A stretch of 58,117 nucleotides of DNA from Dysgonamonadaceae bacterium (GCA_031272205.1 JAISUH010000097.1:1-58117), one strand, 5' to 3'. Positions 38,013 through 46,446 are shown, counted from the first letter of the stretch. The notes: generated by a model not told the origin, from the sequence alone. Program-made: numbers and translations.

Positions 38013-40427
38013 ATGGACATCAACATCAAAACGATAATAAAAAGAAAAAGCGCCGGTCGCTTATTGATATACGCCATTATCGGCACAATGGCAGTTTCGT
38101 TCCCCGCCTGCGACGACAAGCTGAATAACGGCGACAGCGGCGAAAATTCGTCGGGCGTTGGACTCTTGCTCAATATGGGCGGCATTGAGGAGTACAATGC
38201 CCTGACCACCCGCGCACAGATGGAACCCCAGACGGTTGTAGCAACAACAGACGATGGCTTCATTGCAGAGTGCACCTTGGCCCCGGAACCCGTGGAGGCT
38301 ACGCGCGCCACGATCACTTCTGTTTTCAATGGTTGCAAATATCGTGTTATCCTCTTTAATGGGGATTTCAGCAAGCGAACAACTTCAGGACAAGGCGTCT
38401 CCGGGGTAACAAACAGACCCGGAGTAAACAATTCCTTTTTATGCACTGCCGGTACAGCGGCGAGGTTGACGGTTCCTTGGTGGAGTAGCGATGAAGGCAA
38501 CCCCGATCGCTATGTCAGGGTAGTCGCCTATTCTACGTATGACAGTAGTGACCCCGACGGTCAGGCCAGCAACAGCACCGACGCAGTACGCGAGTTAGAC
38601 AACAGTACCAGCACCTATACGGTCGATCCAACGTGGGATTTTCTCTACTTTGTGTCGGAACCCTACGACCTCTTCGGATATGGCGTTAATTCCATCCATT
38701 CGGATGCTCAGGAGGCAACAATCACCTTTAAACACCGCTTTACATACGTACAGGCCTTTATCGATATTTCAAGCATACCGAATCATTCCATAGATGTGCC
38801 GACATCCTCTACATCTTCCGGATTTACATATACAATCGGCGCCAACAGTACGGCAAAACAAACCTTTACCGTGAACGGGCCGCCCGAAATAACAAATACC
38901 CCTGCCGCCGCTGTGTATCGTGAATGGAGGCGGTCTGGCACCGGGAATATTTACGAATATAGTTATAGCGGACGCACCATTTTTACGGGCAACACAACCG
39001 ATATAGCCGTAACGTTCAGCGGCCCGATAACCGTTCGGTATCATGATGGCACTAGTTCTCATGCAACGACCCTCCCCACCGTTCATTTTCAGGGGCCGCT
39101 ATTGACCGGCACAAAATATAGGCTGACCGTAAAATTGAAAACCAACGATACGGGTGCGGTTACGATAGACTGCGACGATGTTAAATATTACAACGCCGGA
39201 AATATCATCCGTACCGGCACCACGCTTTCCACACAGAAAATAGTGATTGCAGCCGGCGCTCTTCATAACGGTACGTCAAGTCAAATCAGCGGCAGCATTA
39301 CGGCCAGCACAACAGCCGGTATAACCTTTAGCGGCAATGTTACGATTCCCGCATACAGCGCCAACAGCAGCGATATCGTTCTTCAAGGCAGCGGCACAAA
39401 CACCGCCGCCGAAGGGACTGACCTTGCTCTCACATGGACGTCGACGCCGTTTACGATAAGCACCGATATGTCCAACTGCCTTACCGTACCCGTCGGCTTG
39501 GGCGCCGTGCGCATCCTCTTTGCCGACAACAGCGGTCCGGTTGACGCTCAGTCGTGGGGGCCCAACGGACTTCTTGGCGTTCCCGGACCAAGCAACCGCT
39601 CTACAGCAATTATCGGTGCACTCACGAGAATCGATGCCAACAATTACTCGGTTGGAGGTTCCGTAAACTTCGGGCCTTCGGGCACGGTAAAGACCAAGTG
39701 GATTCCCTATACCGAAGGACAGATTTATATGGGCGGCTTCGACTTGCGGGCCAATAACGGTAACGATGCGGCGGCGATTTCGGCGGTGTGTACCAATCCC
39801 AATATACCCAATCCGAATGTAATGGTTTACGCTACCGAGAACTGGGTTGACGAAATAGGGCCGGCAGTTACAGCACTTGTACAGGGAGGCAGCTGGATCG
39901 TCTATACCACCAAACACTTGGGTAACGGGATAACCATCTTTTATAGGCCGGACGATTTGGGAAAAGTATTGACGGCTGCGGGTTTTTCGGCTACCTCTGG
40001 CCAAGCGGGCACCAACGATACTCCCAACAATTTCACGTTGTTGAGCAGTCCGGCAGTCGGATCTCCGGCGGAAAAAATTCTGAATGGGCCTTTCGGCAAC
40101 CTCGAAGGGCAAACTGTGGATTTCGACGGTTCTCATTACTTAGTGGGCGTTTCGACTCTGCCTTCGGGATGCGAGATACTCCACAGTACGACTTACCAAG
40201 GTGCTAATGCTACCATCAATAAAGTGATGTTTGTCTGCACGAATACGACCACGCACGGCGGCATCATTGTGCTCGGCAAAAACGTCTCCGCCGGTACGGG
40301 TACGGGCAACTTGTATCCAGCCCAATATCCCGGCGGAGTTCCCTACGAAAGCAATGCCAAGTTGGAGATGAATGCCCTGAACTATGCGCTCGAGCAGTCC
40401 ACGGCTTGGGATGCTCGCAACAAGTAA
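38013..40427 (+). CDS. Fimbrillin-like lipoprotein with a novel C-terminal domain
   Basis: The 804-residue product starts with a lipoprotein signal (LLIYAIIGTMAVSFPAC). Residues about 60-390 look like the fimbrillin/Mfa_like_1 fold (YRVILFNGDF, then VSEPYDLFGYGVNSI and EATITFKHRFTYVQAF). Residues 400-485 form a Ser/Thr-rich beta segment. From 492 on lies a different domain (VRILFADNSGPVDAQSWG, VMVYATENWVDEIG, QGGSWIVYTTKHLG) with a Rossmann or GATase-like rhythm of strands and helices; I do not recognise it. It is probably a surface adhesin or pilus tip-like protein. No FimA-type neighbours are present. The gene is followed by a strong terminator. Confidence 0.78.
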   Translation: MDINIKTIIKRKSAGRLLIYAIIGTMAVSFPACDDKLNNGDSGENSSGVGLLLNMGGIEEYNALTTRAQMEPQTVVATTDDGFIAECTLAPEPVEATRATITSVFNGCKYRVILFNGDFSKRTTSGQGVSGVTNRPGVNNSFLCTAGTAARLTVPWWSSDEGNPDRYVRVVAYSTYDSSDPDGQASNSTDAVRELDNSTSTYTVDPTWDFLYFVSEPYDLFGYGVNSIHSDAQEATITFKHRFTYVQAFIDISSIPNHSIDVPTSSTSSGFTYTIGANSTAKQTFTVNGPPEITNTPAAAVYREWRRSGTGNIYEYSYSGRTIFTGNTTDIAVTFSGPITVRYHDGTSSHATTLPTVHFQGPLLTGTKYRLTVKLKTNDTGAVTIDCDDVKYYNAGNIIRTGTTLSTQKIVIAAGALHNGTSSQISGSITASTTAGITFSGNVTIPAYSANSSDIVLQGSGTNTAAEGTDLALTWTSTPFTISTDMSNCLTVPVGLGAVRILFADNSGPVDAQSWGPNGLLGVPGPSNRSTAIIGALTRIDANNYSVGGSVNFGPSGTVKTKWIPYTEGQIYMGGFDLRANNGNDAAAISAVCTNPNIPNPNVMVYATENWVDEIGPAVTALVQGGSWIVYTTKHLGNGITIFYRPDDLGKVLTAAGFSATSGQAGTNDTPNNFTLLSSPAVGSPAEKILNGPFGNLEGQTVDFDGSHYLVGVSTLPSGCEILHSTTYQGANATINKVMFVCTNTTTHGGIIVLGKNVSAGTGTGNLYPAQYPGGVPYESNAKLEMNALNYALEQSTAWDARNK

Positions 40428-40498
40428 GTTCTAAATGTTTAATATACAAATTTCTTTATATAGTTAGCTGGCGTTAAAATTTATTTCAAAGCTATAAG

Positions 40499-40534
40499 TC
40501 CTCATGAGTTGTGAAACTAATGGGGATTTTTTTT
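40499..40534 (+). terminator. Terminator of the fimbrillin-like gene
   Basis: TCCTCAT pairs with ATGGGGA (one T-G), and the inner AGTT pairs with AACT around GTGA, followed by eight T. It lies 71 bases after the stop codon. Confidence 0.85.
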
Positions 40535-40589
40535 ACGTATCCCTTTTGGTCAAGTTCATAAAATCCGTTAGGATTTTCATATCAATAGA

Positions 40590-40700
40590 AAAATGTAATG
40601 TCCTATAAAAGCAACCCCGTATGGGGTTGAGCGGTGTTTATTCCGTCATTTTCTATGGATATGTATCGCCTGCGGCGAACATTGACCGCTAAAATTTTCT
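40590..40700. repeat. Structured intergenic repeat-like element
   Basis: CAACCCC-GTAT-GGGGTTG (40612-40629) is a perfect hairpin. GCGGT (40631-40635) is matched by ACCGC near 40687-40691, and TCGCCTGCGGCGA is a further hairpin inside. No frame or promoter accompanies it. The arrangement recalls short interspersed elements of Bacteroidota intergenic regions. The rest of 40428-40793 shows nothing else except the terminator and a TATCTTTG box at 40747-40754. Confidence 0.45.
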
Positions 40701-40793
40701 CTTACTTGACCTGAGTAAAGCACGGTGTTCCTTCTCAATTTTTTATTATCTTTGTATAAGATAGGATGCCCCCTCGGCAAAAAATCAAATAAA

Positions 40794-40826
40794 TTTGTTT
40801 TTTGCCCTCAGCTTTCACTATCTTTG
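40794..40826 (+). promoter_or_regulatory. Promoter of lptB-ruvX-def
   Basis: TTTG at 40794-40797, a 21-base spacer and TATCTTTG at 40819-40826. It ends 20 bases before the lptB ATG at 40847 and overlaps any longer lptB reading frame, which supports that start. Confidence 0.75.
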
Positions 40827-40846
40827 TAAAAATTTTCGCAGGCACA

Positions 40847-41680
40847 ATGAATGACAATATCGACCATACGCGCACTGTTTTGCCCGGAGAACTCACCGGA
40901 GATAAACTCACGGCCGAAACGCCGGGCGAAAAACACCTGATTCTCCGCACCGACAATTTGGTCAAAAAATACCGCGCGAGGACGGTGGTAAACCACGTTT
41001 CCATCAACGTGAAACAGGGCGAGATTGTTGGGTTGCTCGGGCCTAACGGCGCGGGGAAAACCACCACCTTTTACATGACCGTGGGGCTTATCGTGCCCAA
41101 CGAAGGCGAAATTTACATCGGCGAGAGCAACATCACCAAGTTTCCCGTGTATAAACGGGCGCAGTACGGCATCGGCTACTTGGCGCAGGAAGCCTCTATC
41201 TTTCGGAAAATGAGTGTCGAAGACAATATTCGGTCGGTCTTGCAATTCACCAGCAAATCCCCGAAAGAACAGGAGGCGAAGTTGGAGAGCCTCATTGCAG
41301 AGTTCGGCTTGCAGAAAGTGCGGAAGAACGCGGGCGACCGGCTTTCGGGGGGCGAACGCCGCCGCGCCGAGATTGCGCGTTGCTTGGCTATCGACCCCAA
41401 ATTTATTATGCTCGACGAGCCTTTTGCCGGAATCGACCCGATTGCCGTGCAGGATATTCAATACATTGTGGCTCAGTTAAAATACCGCAACATCGGCATC
41501 CTGATCACCGACCACAACGTGGACGAGACGCTCAGCATCACCGACCGCGCCTATCTGCTCTTCGAGGGAAAAGTATTGTTTCAGGGAACAGCCGAGGAAT
41601 TGGCCGAAAATCCGGTGGTGCGCGAAAAATACCTCGGCCGCGATTTCGAGTTGAAACGCCGTACCTTCCACGCCGAATAA
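40847..41680 (+). CDS. lptB: LPS export ABC transporter ATP-binding protein LptB
   Basis: The 277-residue ATPase has Walker A GPNGAGKTT (residues 65-73), Q-loop in LAQEASIFRKMS, signature LSGGERRR, Walker B FIMLDEPFAGIDP and the H-loop LITDHNVDETL. This pattern, including the FAGIDP and DHNV stretches, is typical of LptB, which powers LPS transport to the outer membrane with LptFG. The N-terminus carries about 35 extra residues (to HLILRTDNLVK) compared with E. coli. It is first in an operon with ruvX and def, gaps 6 and 11 bases. LptA, C, F and G are not in the window. Confidence 0.93.
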   Translation: MNDNIDHTRTVLPGELTGDKLTAETPGEKHLILRTDNLVKKYRARTVVNHVSINVKQGEIVGLLGPNGAGKTTTFYMTVGLIVPNEGEIYIGESNITKFPVYKRAQYGIGYLAQEASIFRKMSVEDNIRSVLQFTSKSPKEQEAKLESLIAEFGLQKVRKNAGDRLSGGERRRAEIARCLAIDPKFIMLDEPFAGIDPIAVQDIQYIVAQLKYRNIGILITDHNVDETLSITDRAYLLFEGKVLFQGTAEELAENPVVREKYLGRDFELKRRTFHAE

Positions 41681-41686
41681 TCGCTT

Positions 41687-42121
41687 ATGGGACGTCTGCT
41701 CGCTATCGACTACGGAAAAAAACGCACGGGGATTGCCGTCAGCGACCCGCTGCAAATTATAGCAAACGGCCTGACAACCGTCGATACACACCAATTGTTC
41801 GACTTCCTGAACGCTTATTTGTCGCAAGAAAAAGTGGATACGCTTGTCGTGGGGCTGCCGCGGCAAATGAACAACGAGCCGTCGGAAAATATGCGGCGCG
41901 TTGAAGCGTTTGTGCGGAAATTCCGACAACAATATCCCGCTGTGCCCGTGGAGTATTCCGACGAAAGATTTTCATCGAAACTTGCGCATCGAACGATGAT
42001 TGACGGAGGACTGAAGAAAAAAGAGAGACAAAACAAAGCTTTGGTGGACGAAATCAGCGCGACCATTATCCTGCAGGGATATATGGAGAGCCGCCGGATG
42101 AATCCGCCGCTATCCATATAA
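41687..42121 (+). CDS. ruvX: Holliday junction resolvase-like RuvX (YqgF)
   Basis: The 144-residue protein shows the YqgF RNase H-like fold: LLAIDYGKKRTGIAVSD with the first acidic residue, VVGLPRQMNNEPSENM, then VEYSDERFSSKLAHRTM and a final acidic DEISATIILQGYM. YqgF family proteins process the 5' end of pre-16S rRNA in several bacteria and may resolve Holliday junctions in others. It starts six bases after lptB and ends 11 bases before def, so it is translated from the same message. Confidence 0.94.
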   Translation: MGRLLAIDYGKKRTGIAVSDPLQIIANGLTTVDTHQLFDFLNAYLSQEKVDTLVVGLPRQMNNEPSENMRRVEAFVRKFRQQYPAVPVEYSDERFSSKLAHRTMIDGGLKKKERQNKALVDEISATIILQGYMESRRMNPPLSI

Positions 42122-42132
42122 AATGACAAATT

Positions 42133-42690
42133 ATGATATTACCGGTATATATTTACGGCCATCCCGTTTTGCGAAAAGTAACTAAAGACATCGACGCGGC
42201 CAATTATCCCAATTTGAAAACGCTCGTCGAAAACATGTTTGAAACCATGTACAACGCCGAAGGCGTGGGGATTGCCGCTCCGCAGGTGGGCTTGAACGAC
42301 CGCATTTTTGTGGTGGATTTGACGCCCTTGGCCGACGATAAACATCCCGAATTTAAAGGCTTCAAAAAGGCCTTCATCAATGCGCATATCATCGAAAGAG
42401 ACGGCGACGCCGTTCAGGAAGAAGAAGGCTGTCTGAGCATTCCGGGTATTCACGAGAAAGTGCCGCGCGAAAACCGCATCCGTATTCAATACTTGGACGA
42501 GGATAACCAAGCGCACGACGAGGAATATTCGGGCTATATGGCGCGTGTCATCCAGCACGAATACGACCACCTCGACGGCATTATGTTCGTCGATCGCATC
42601 ACTCCGATGCGCAAACAAATGATAAAAGGAAAGCTCTCCAATATGGAAAAAGGAAAGGTGAGCTGCCATTATCGCGTGAAAACAGTGTGA
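42133..42690 (+). CDS. def: Peptide deformylase
   Basis: The 185-residue enzyme contains all three motifs: GVGIAAPQVG (near 44-53), EGCLSIPG with the metal ligand Cys100, and QHEYDHLDG with His142, Glu143 and His146. It removes the formyl group from new protein N-termini in the cytoplasm. It is the last gene of the lptB-ruvX-def unit and is followed by a small GC-rich hairpin (CACCCCT/AGGGGTG, 42704-42720). Length and motifs are normal. Confidence 0.97.
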   Translation: MILPVYIYGHPVLRKVTKDIDAANYPNLKTLVENMFETMYNAEGVGIAAPQVGLNDRIFVVDLTPLADDKHPEFKGFKKAFINAHIIERDGDAVQEEEGCLSIPGIHEKVPRENRIRIQYLDEDNQAHDEEYSGYMARVIQHEYDHLDGIMFVDRITPMRKQMIKGKLSNMEKGKVSCHYRVKTV

Positions 42691-42703
42691 GTCCACCCTT
42701 AAA

Positions 42704-42780
42704 CACCCCTCTAAGGGGTGGATGGGGACACAAAAAAAGCAAACCTCACCGTTTGATTTAAAAAGTTTCTAATAACTTTG
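42704..42780 (+). repeat. Hairpin and repeat-like intergenic segment with GH43 promoter
   Basis: CACCCCT-CTA-AGGGGTG (42704-42720) is a perfect hairpin without a T-run. The following GATGGGGAC and A-rich stretch lead to TTTG (42752-42755), a 17-base spacer and TAACTTTG (42773-42780), a promoter for the GH43 gene. The hairpin may end def transcription or be part of an interspersed repeat. Confidence 0.5.
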
Positions 42781-42820
42781 CAAATTGGAAAATTGATAAT
42801 CCACAAAATTGTTATAGAAC

Positions 42821-43792
42821 ATGAAAAATCCGGTTTTTATTTCGTTTCTACTGATCATTCTTGCCGCTTGCGGCTCAAAAAAAGAACTGAGCGGCAACCC
42901 CGTTTTCGAAGGATGGTATGCCGATCCCGAAGGGATTATTTACGGCGATACCTATTGGGTCTATCCGACTTACAGCTATGACTACGAAGAACAGGTGTTT
43001 TTTGACTGTTTCTCGTCGAAAGACTTGGTGAAATGGACCAAACACTCGAACATCATTGATACAGCAGAGGTGAAGTGGGCCAAAAAAGCGATGTGGGCGC
43101 CCGGAGTCATCTGTAAAGACGGCAAATACTATTTCTTTTTTGCGGCGAACGACGTTCACGAAGGCGAAATCGGCGGTATCGGCGTGGCGGTGAGCGACCG
43201 TCCCGAAGGGCCTTACAAAGACTTGCTAAGGAAACCGCTGATCAACGAAATTGTCAATGGGGCGCAACCCATCGACCAGTTTGTCTTTCAGGACAAAGAT
43301 GGGACGTATTACCTGTATTACGGCGGGTGGGGACATTGCAATGTTGTGAAATTGAACGATGATTTCACCGCTCTTGTCCCCTTCGACGACGGCGAAATTT
43401 ATAAAGAAGTAACGCCCGAACGCTATGTGGAAGGGCCTTTTATGTTTATCCGCGACGGTAAATACTATTTCATGTGGAGCGAAGGCGGCTGGACAGGGCC
43501 TGATTACTCGGTGGCTTATGCTATTGCCGACTCGCCTTTCGGCCCCTTCCGGCGCATCGGCAAAATTTTGCAGCAAGACCCCATGGTCGCGACAGGAGCC
43601 GGACATCATTCGGTTCTCCATATCCCCGATACGGATGAATATTATATTGTGTATCACCGTCATCCGCTTGGCGACCATATAGGGAATCACCGCGTAACCT
43701 GTATCGACAAAATGACGTTCGACGAAAAAGGGTTGATTCATCCCGTGAAAATCACTTTCGAGGGTGTCGGGAAACGGAAATTGAAAAAATAA
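42821..43792 (+). CDS. GH43-like glycoside hydrolase lipoprotein
   Basis: The 323-residue protein begins with a lipoprotein signal (FISFLLIILAAC) and folds as a five-bladed beta-propeller. The three acidic positions of the GH43 family can be placed: Asp in YADPEG (base), Asp in QPIDQFVF (pKa modulator) and Glu in YVEGPFMF (acid). GH43 enzymes cut alpha-L-arabinofuranosides or beta-xylosides; the subfamily cannot be given. Other lines fitting the fold are MWAPGVICKDGKYYFFFA and MWSEGGW. It is transcribed alone from its own promoter, 28 bases before the methyltransferase gene would start if read through. Probably a surface or periplasmic enzyme. Confidence 0.88.
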   Translation: MKNPVFISFLLIILAACGSKKELSGNPVFEGWYADPEGIIYGDTYWVYPTYSYDYEEQVFFDCFSSKDLVKWTKHSNIIDTAEVKWAKKAMWAPGVICKDGKYYFFFAANDVHEGEIGGIGVAVSDRPEGPYKDLLRKPLINEIVNGAQPIDQFVFQDKDGTYYLYYGGWGHCNVVKLNDDFTALVPFDDGEIYKEVTPERYVEGPFMFIRDGKYYFMWSEGGWTGPDYSVAYAIADSPFGPFRRIGKILQQDPMVATGAGHHSVLHIPDTDEYYIVYHRHPLGDHIGNHRVTCIDKMTFDEKGLIHPVKITFEGVGKRKLKK

Positions 43793-43806
43793 CCGCCGTA
43801 AAAAAA

Positions 43807-45204
43807 ATGGTGCTGCCTCCCGAATTTCTCCAATCCGTATCTTCGCTTTTGAGCGCTGAGAGCGATGATTTTGTTTCGGCGCTAAGCCTCGATCCTCCTG
43901 TTAGCCTTCGCTTGAATCCCTACAAACACAAACGAAACCCGCTCTCTGTTTCCACTGCGATGCAGGACGGCAAGGTGGGGTGGTCGGCTTGGGCTTATTA
44001 TTTGAAAGAACGTCCTGCATTCACCTTCGACCCTTTGTTTCATGCGGGCTATTATTACGTACAGGAGGCCTCTTCGATGTTTGTTGAACATATCGTGCGG
44101 CAGCTTGTCAAATCGCCCGTACGCTGCTTGGATCTTTGCGCCTCTCCGGGGGGGAAATCCATCGCTTTGCGCTCCGGTTTGCCCGATGGGAGCTTGTTGG
44201 TCAGTAACGAAATTGTGCGGCAACGCGCTCATATTCTTTCCGAGAACCTGACGAAATTTGGGCATCCCGATGTGTTGGTCTGCAACAATTCGCCAGCCGA
44301 TTTTGCTTCATTGCCGCATTTTTTCGATTTGATTGCAGTGGATGCCCCCTGTTCGGGTGAAGGACTGTTTAGGAAAACTCCCGAAGCCGTATCCGAATGG
44401 TCGGCGGCCAACGTGCAGATGTGCGCCGAACGCCAACGAAAGATTCTGTCGGACGTTTGGCCGGCGTTGAAACCGGGCGGAATCCTCATTTACAGTACCT
44501 GTACGTACAACATGCTCGAAAACGAGGCGCATGTTCGCCGGATGCTCCGGGAGTTTGGCGCATCGTCCCTGAATATCGTCGTAGAGCCGTCGTGGGGCGT
44601 ATCGTCCTCGTTCATGCCGGAGGTAACCGCCTGTCGTTTCTTCCCTCACAAAACGAGAGGCGAAGGATTTTTTGTTTCGGCCGTGCAGAAACCGGGGAAT
44701 CCGATTTTTTCGCAGAAAAACAAAAAGAAAACCCCTCCGGTCGTGAACGATCGGTCGGCTTACGATAAATGGCTTCAATCTTCGCAGGATTTCGATTTTG
44801 TGGAAAACGGCAATCGCATGGTCGCCGTCTCGAAATCGATGGTTGAGTCGATGCTGTTTTTGCAGGAGAAATTAAAAACGCTCTCTTTCGGTATTGAAAT
44901 GGGGGAACGGAAGGGAAGGAGTTTTATCCCTTCGCAGGCTTTGGCCTTGAGTACGCGGCTGAATCGGGACAGTTTTCGGGTTTGTGAAATTTCGTATAAG
45001 GATGCTGTCGCCTATCTCCAAAAAGAAGCCTTGTCGATCGATGCTCCAAAAGATTATGTGCTGCTCACGTACAAACACGAACCCTTGGGTTTTGTGAAAA
45101 ATATCGGTACGCGGGCAAATAACCTGTATCCGCAAGAATGGCGCATCCGCAGTAAAAATTCGCCTGAAAAAATAACGGATTTTTTGACTGAAAATAAGCC
45201 CTGA
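43807..45204 (+). CDS. rsmF: rRNA (cytosine-5) methyltransferase, RsmF/NOP2-Sun family
   Basis: The 465-residue protein shows the SAM-binding CASPGGK motif, DAPCSGEG with Cys182 (product release) and YSTCTYN with Cys232 (nucleophile), the classic two-cysteine mark of RNA m5C methyltransferases. A C-terminal RsmF-type PUA-like domain ends with GTRANNLYPQEWRI. RsmF modifies C1407 of 16S rRNA in E. coli; the exact target here is inferred. It starts 14 bases after the GH43 stop. Confidence 0.9.
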   Translation: MVLPPEFLQSVSSLLSAESDDFVSALSLDPPVSLRLNPYKHKRNPLSVSTAMQDGKVGWSAWAYYLKERPAFTFDPLFHAGYYYVQEASSMFVEHIVRQLVKSPVRCLDLCASPGGKSIALRSGLPDGSLLVSNEIVRQRAHILSENLTKFGHPDVLVCNNSPADFASLPHFFDLIAVDAPCSGEGLFRKTPEAVSEWSAANVQMCAERQRKILSDVWPALKPGGILIYSTCTYNMLENEAHVRRMLREFGASSLNIVVEPSWGVSSSFMPEVTACRFFPHKTRGEGFFVSAVQKPGNPIFSQKNKKKTPPVVNDRSAYDKWLQSSQDFDFVENGNRMVAVSKSMVESMLFLQEKLKTLSFGIEMGERKGRSFIPSQALALSTRLNRDSFRVCEISYKDAVAYLQKEALSIDAPKDYVLLTYKHEPLGFVKNIGTRANNLYPQEWRIRSKNSPEKITDFLTENKP

Positions 45205-45310
45205 ACTGGGGGCATAAATATTTTGATATAGAGTATTTTAAAGAATAAACGACCTTTGGTTTACGTTAAATTTTTGATTAACTTTATTTAACTCTAAAAA
45301 TATGACTTTT

Positions 45311-45324
45311 ATGTTATATAACAT
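45311..45324. promoter_or_regulatory. Perfect 14-bp palindrome in the promoter of the ADSLA lipoprotein
   Basis: ATGTTATATAACAT is identical to its reverse complement. It lies 12 bases before the -7 element at 45337 and covers the -33 position, so it could be an operator for a dimeric regulator. Confidence 0.45.
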
Positions 45325-45336
45325 GTTTTTTTGCTA

Positions 45337-45344
45337 TATCTTTG
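45337..45344 (+). promoter_or_regulatory. -7 element of the ADSLA lipoprotein gene
   Basis: TATCTTTG is a perfect -7 match, 52 bases before the start at 45397. No TTTG is found at -33, where the palindrome lies. It also overlaps a longer in-frame start at 45331, which is therefore rejected. Confidence 0.6.
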
Positions 45345-45396
45345 TGCCGTTTTTATAAGGAACAATATTTATTTATCGTTTAAATTATTAGAAGAA

Positions 45397-45603
45397 ATGA
45401 AAAAAGTATTATTGTTAGTAGCCGTAGTTGCTACTGTATCTTTTGCAGCTTGCACCAACAAACAAGCCGCAGCTGAAAAAGCAAAAGCAGATAGCTTGGC
45501 CGCTGTTGCATTAGCTGACAGCCTCGCAAAAGCCGAAGCTGACAGCCTCGCTGCTCTTGTGCCTGATACCACCGTAGTGGTTGAAGAAACAGTTGTTGAA
45601 TAA
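45397..45603 (+). CDS. Small lipoprotein with ADSLA repeats
   Basis: The 68-residue product has a lipoprotein signal (LLLVAVVATVSFAAC) and then repeats of ADSLA separated by Ala/Lys/Val (KADSLAAV, ADSLAKAE, ADSLAALV), ending in an acidic Val/Thr tail (TTVVVEETVVE). After processing only about 50 residues remain. The repeats are visible in DNA as two copies of GCTGACAGCCTCGC at 45513 and 45537. It is Ala-rich, strong-codon biased and flanked by its own promoter and terminator, which suggests high expression. It may be an abundant envelope lipoprotein of Lpp-like role; that is inference only. Confidence 0.8.
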   Translation: MKKVLLLVAVVATVSFAACTNKQAAAEKAKADSLAAVALADSLAKAEADSLAALVPDTTVVVEETVVE

Positions 45604-45628
45604 GATTTGCTTTTAGAAAAAATGATAG

Positions 45629-45658
45629 GCCGCCTGTACTCAGACGGCTTATTTTTTT
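45629..45658 (+). terminator. Terminator of the ADSLA lipoprotein
   Basis: GCCG-C-CTG pairs with CAG-A-CGGC (one C-A mismatch) around TACT, followed by TTATTTTTTT. The T-run overlaps the -33 element of the next promoter. Confidence 0.8.
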
Positions 45659-45686
45659 GTCGATTCCCGTAAACACGCTATCTTTG
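45656..45686 (+). promoter_or_regulatory. Promoter of the DUF3256 gene
   Basis: TTTG at 45656-45659, a 19-base spacer and TATCTTTG at 45679-45686. It shares bases with the preceding terminator. Confidence 0.7.
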
Positions 45687-45741
45687 CATTGCTGAACATC
45701 GCAAGGTTTAATTGCGGGGGTGTTCGGGAAAAAATCATGAG

Positions 45742-46362
45742 ATGAAAAAAAATCTTTTTCTGTTTCTGTTTGTTGTTTTCTCTTTTTGTTCGTTCGGACA
45801 GAAGGTCGCCGATGTGTTTAAAACCATGCCCGACAGCCTTCTTCCCTGCCTTAGTGAGGACAATAAGATAATGATGCTGGTGGATACCGGTAGAACCGTT
45901 ATACCGTATCAGTTGGGGGAGTTTGAAAAGCTGAATCATACGGATTCTTATCTGAACATTCGGACTTCCGAAGCCGGCACAACACAGATAAAAGTATTGC
46001 CTCTCATCAACAATACAAAAATTGTATGCGTCATTCAAACGGCATGCGCTATGGTCTGCGACAGCCAAATATCGTTTTATACTACCGAATGGGAAAAATT
46101 GGATAAAACGTCATTGCTGCCCCTCATCAATGTTGAATCTTTCTTCGATTCTTCGAAAAAAGGTTCGGATAATTATAATTTTGCACTATCTTTGCCGGAC
46201 ATTTCGCCCATAGAGGCTCGTTTCGAGGGTGGGGGAGACGATTTGACTTTCAGTTTGGATTTATCTTCCTATCTCCCGCAAGAAGATGCGGCGCAAATGA
46301 AGCCGTTTTTGAAAAAGGAACAGATTGTGTTGAAATGGAATAAAACAGGGTTTCAACCCTGA
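45742..46362 (+). CDS. DUF3256-like exported protein
   Basis: The 206-residue protein has a signal peptide (NLFLFLFVVFSFCSFG) and reads as the Bacteroidales-specific DUF3256 family: VADVFKTMPDSLLPCLSEDN, LNHTDSYLNI, and IKVLPLINNTKIVCVIQT. No function is known to me. It is probably periplasmic. The start at 45742 leaves a clean signal; an upstream in-frame ATG at 45712 is less likely. It lies just before tRNA-Arg and is likely co-transcribed with it. Confidence 0.8.
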   Translation: MKKNLFLFLFVVFSFCSFGQKVADVFKTMPDSLLPCLSEDNKIMMLVDTGRTVIPYQLGEFEKLNHTDSYLNIRTSEAGTTQIKVLPLINNTKIVCVIQTACAMVCDSQISFYTTEWEKLDKTSLLPLINVESFFDSSKKGSDNYNFALSLPDISPIEARFEGGGDDLTFSLDLSSYLPQEDAAQMKPFLKKEQIVLKWNKTGFQP

Positions 46363-46374
46363 ATCGATTTTTTT

Positions 46375-46446
46375 GCACCCGTAGTTCAATGGATAGAATA
46401 TCGGATTCCGGTTCCGACGATATGGGTTCGATTCCCGTCGGGTGTA
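46375..46446 (+). tRNA. tRNA-Arg(CCG)
   Basis: A 72-nt cloverleaf. Acceptor GCACCCG pairs with CGGGTGT (one G-T at the end), discriminator A, anticodon loop TTCCGGT gives CCG. It begins 13 bases after the DUF3256 stop. CCA is not encoded. Confidence 0.95.
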
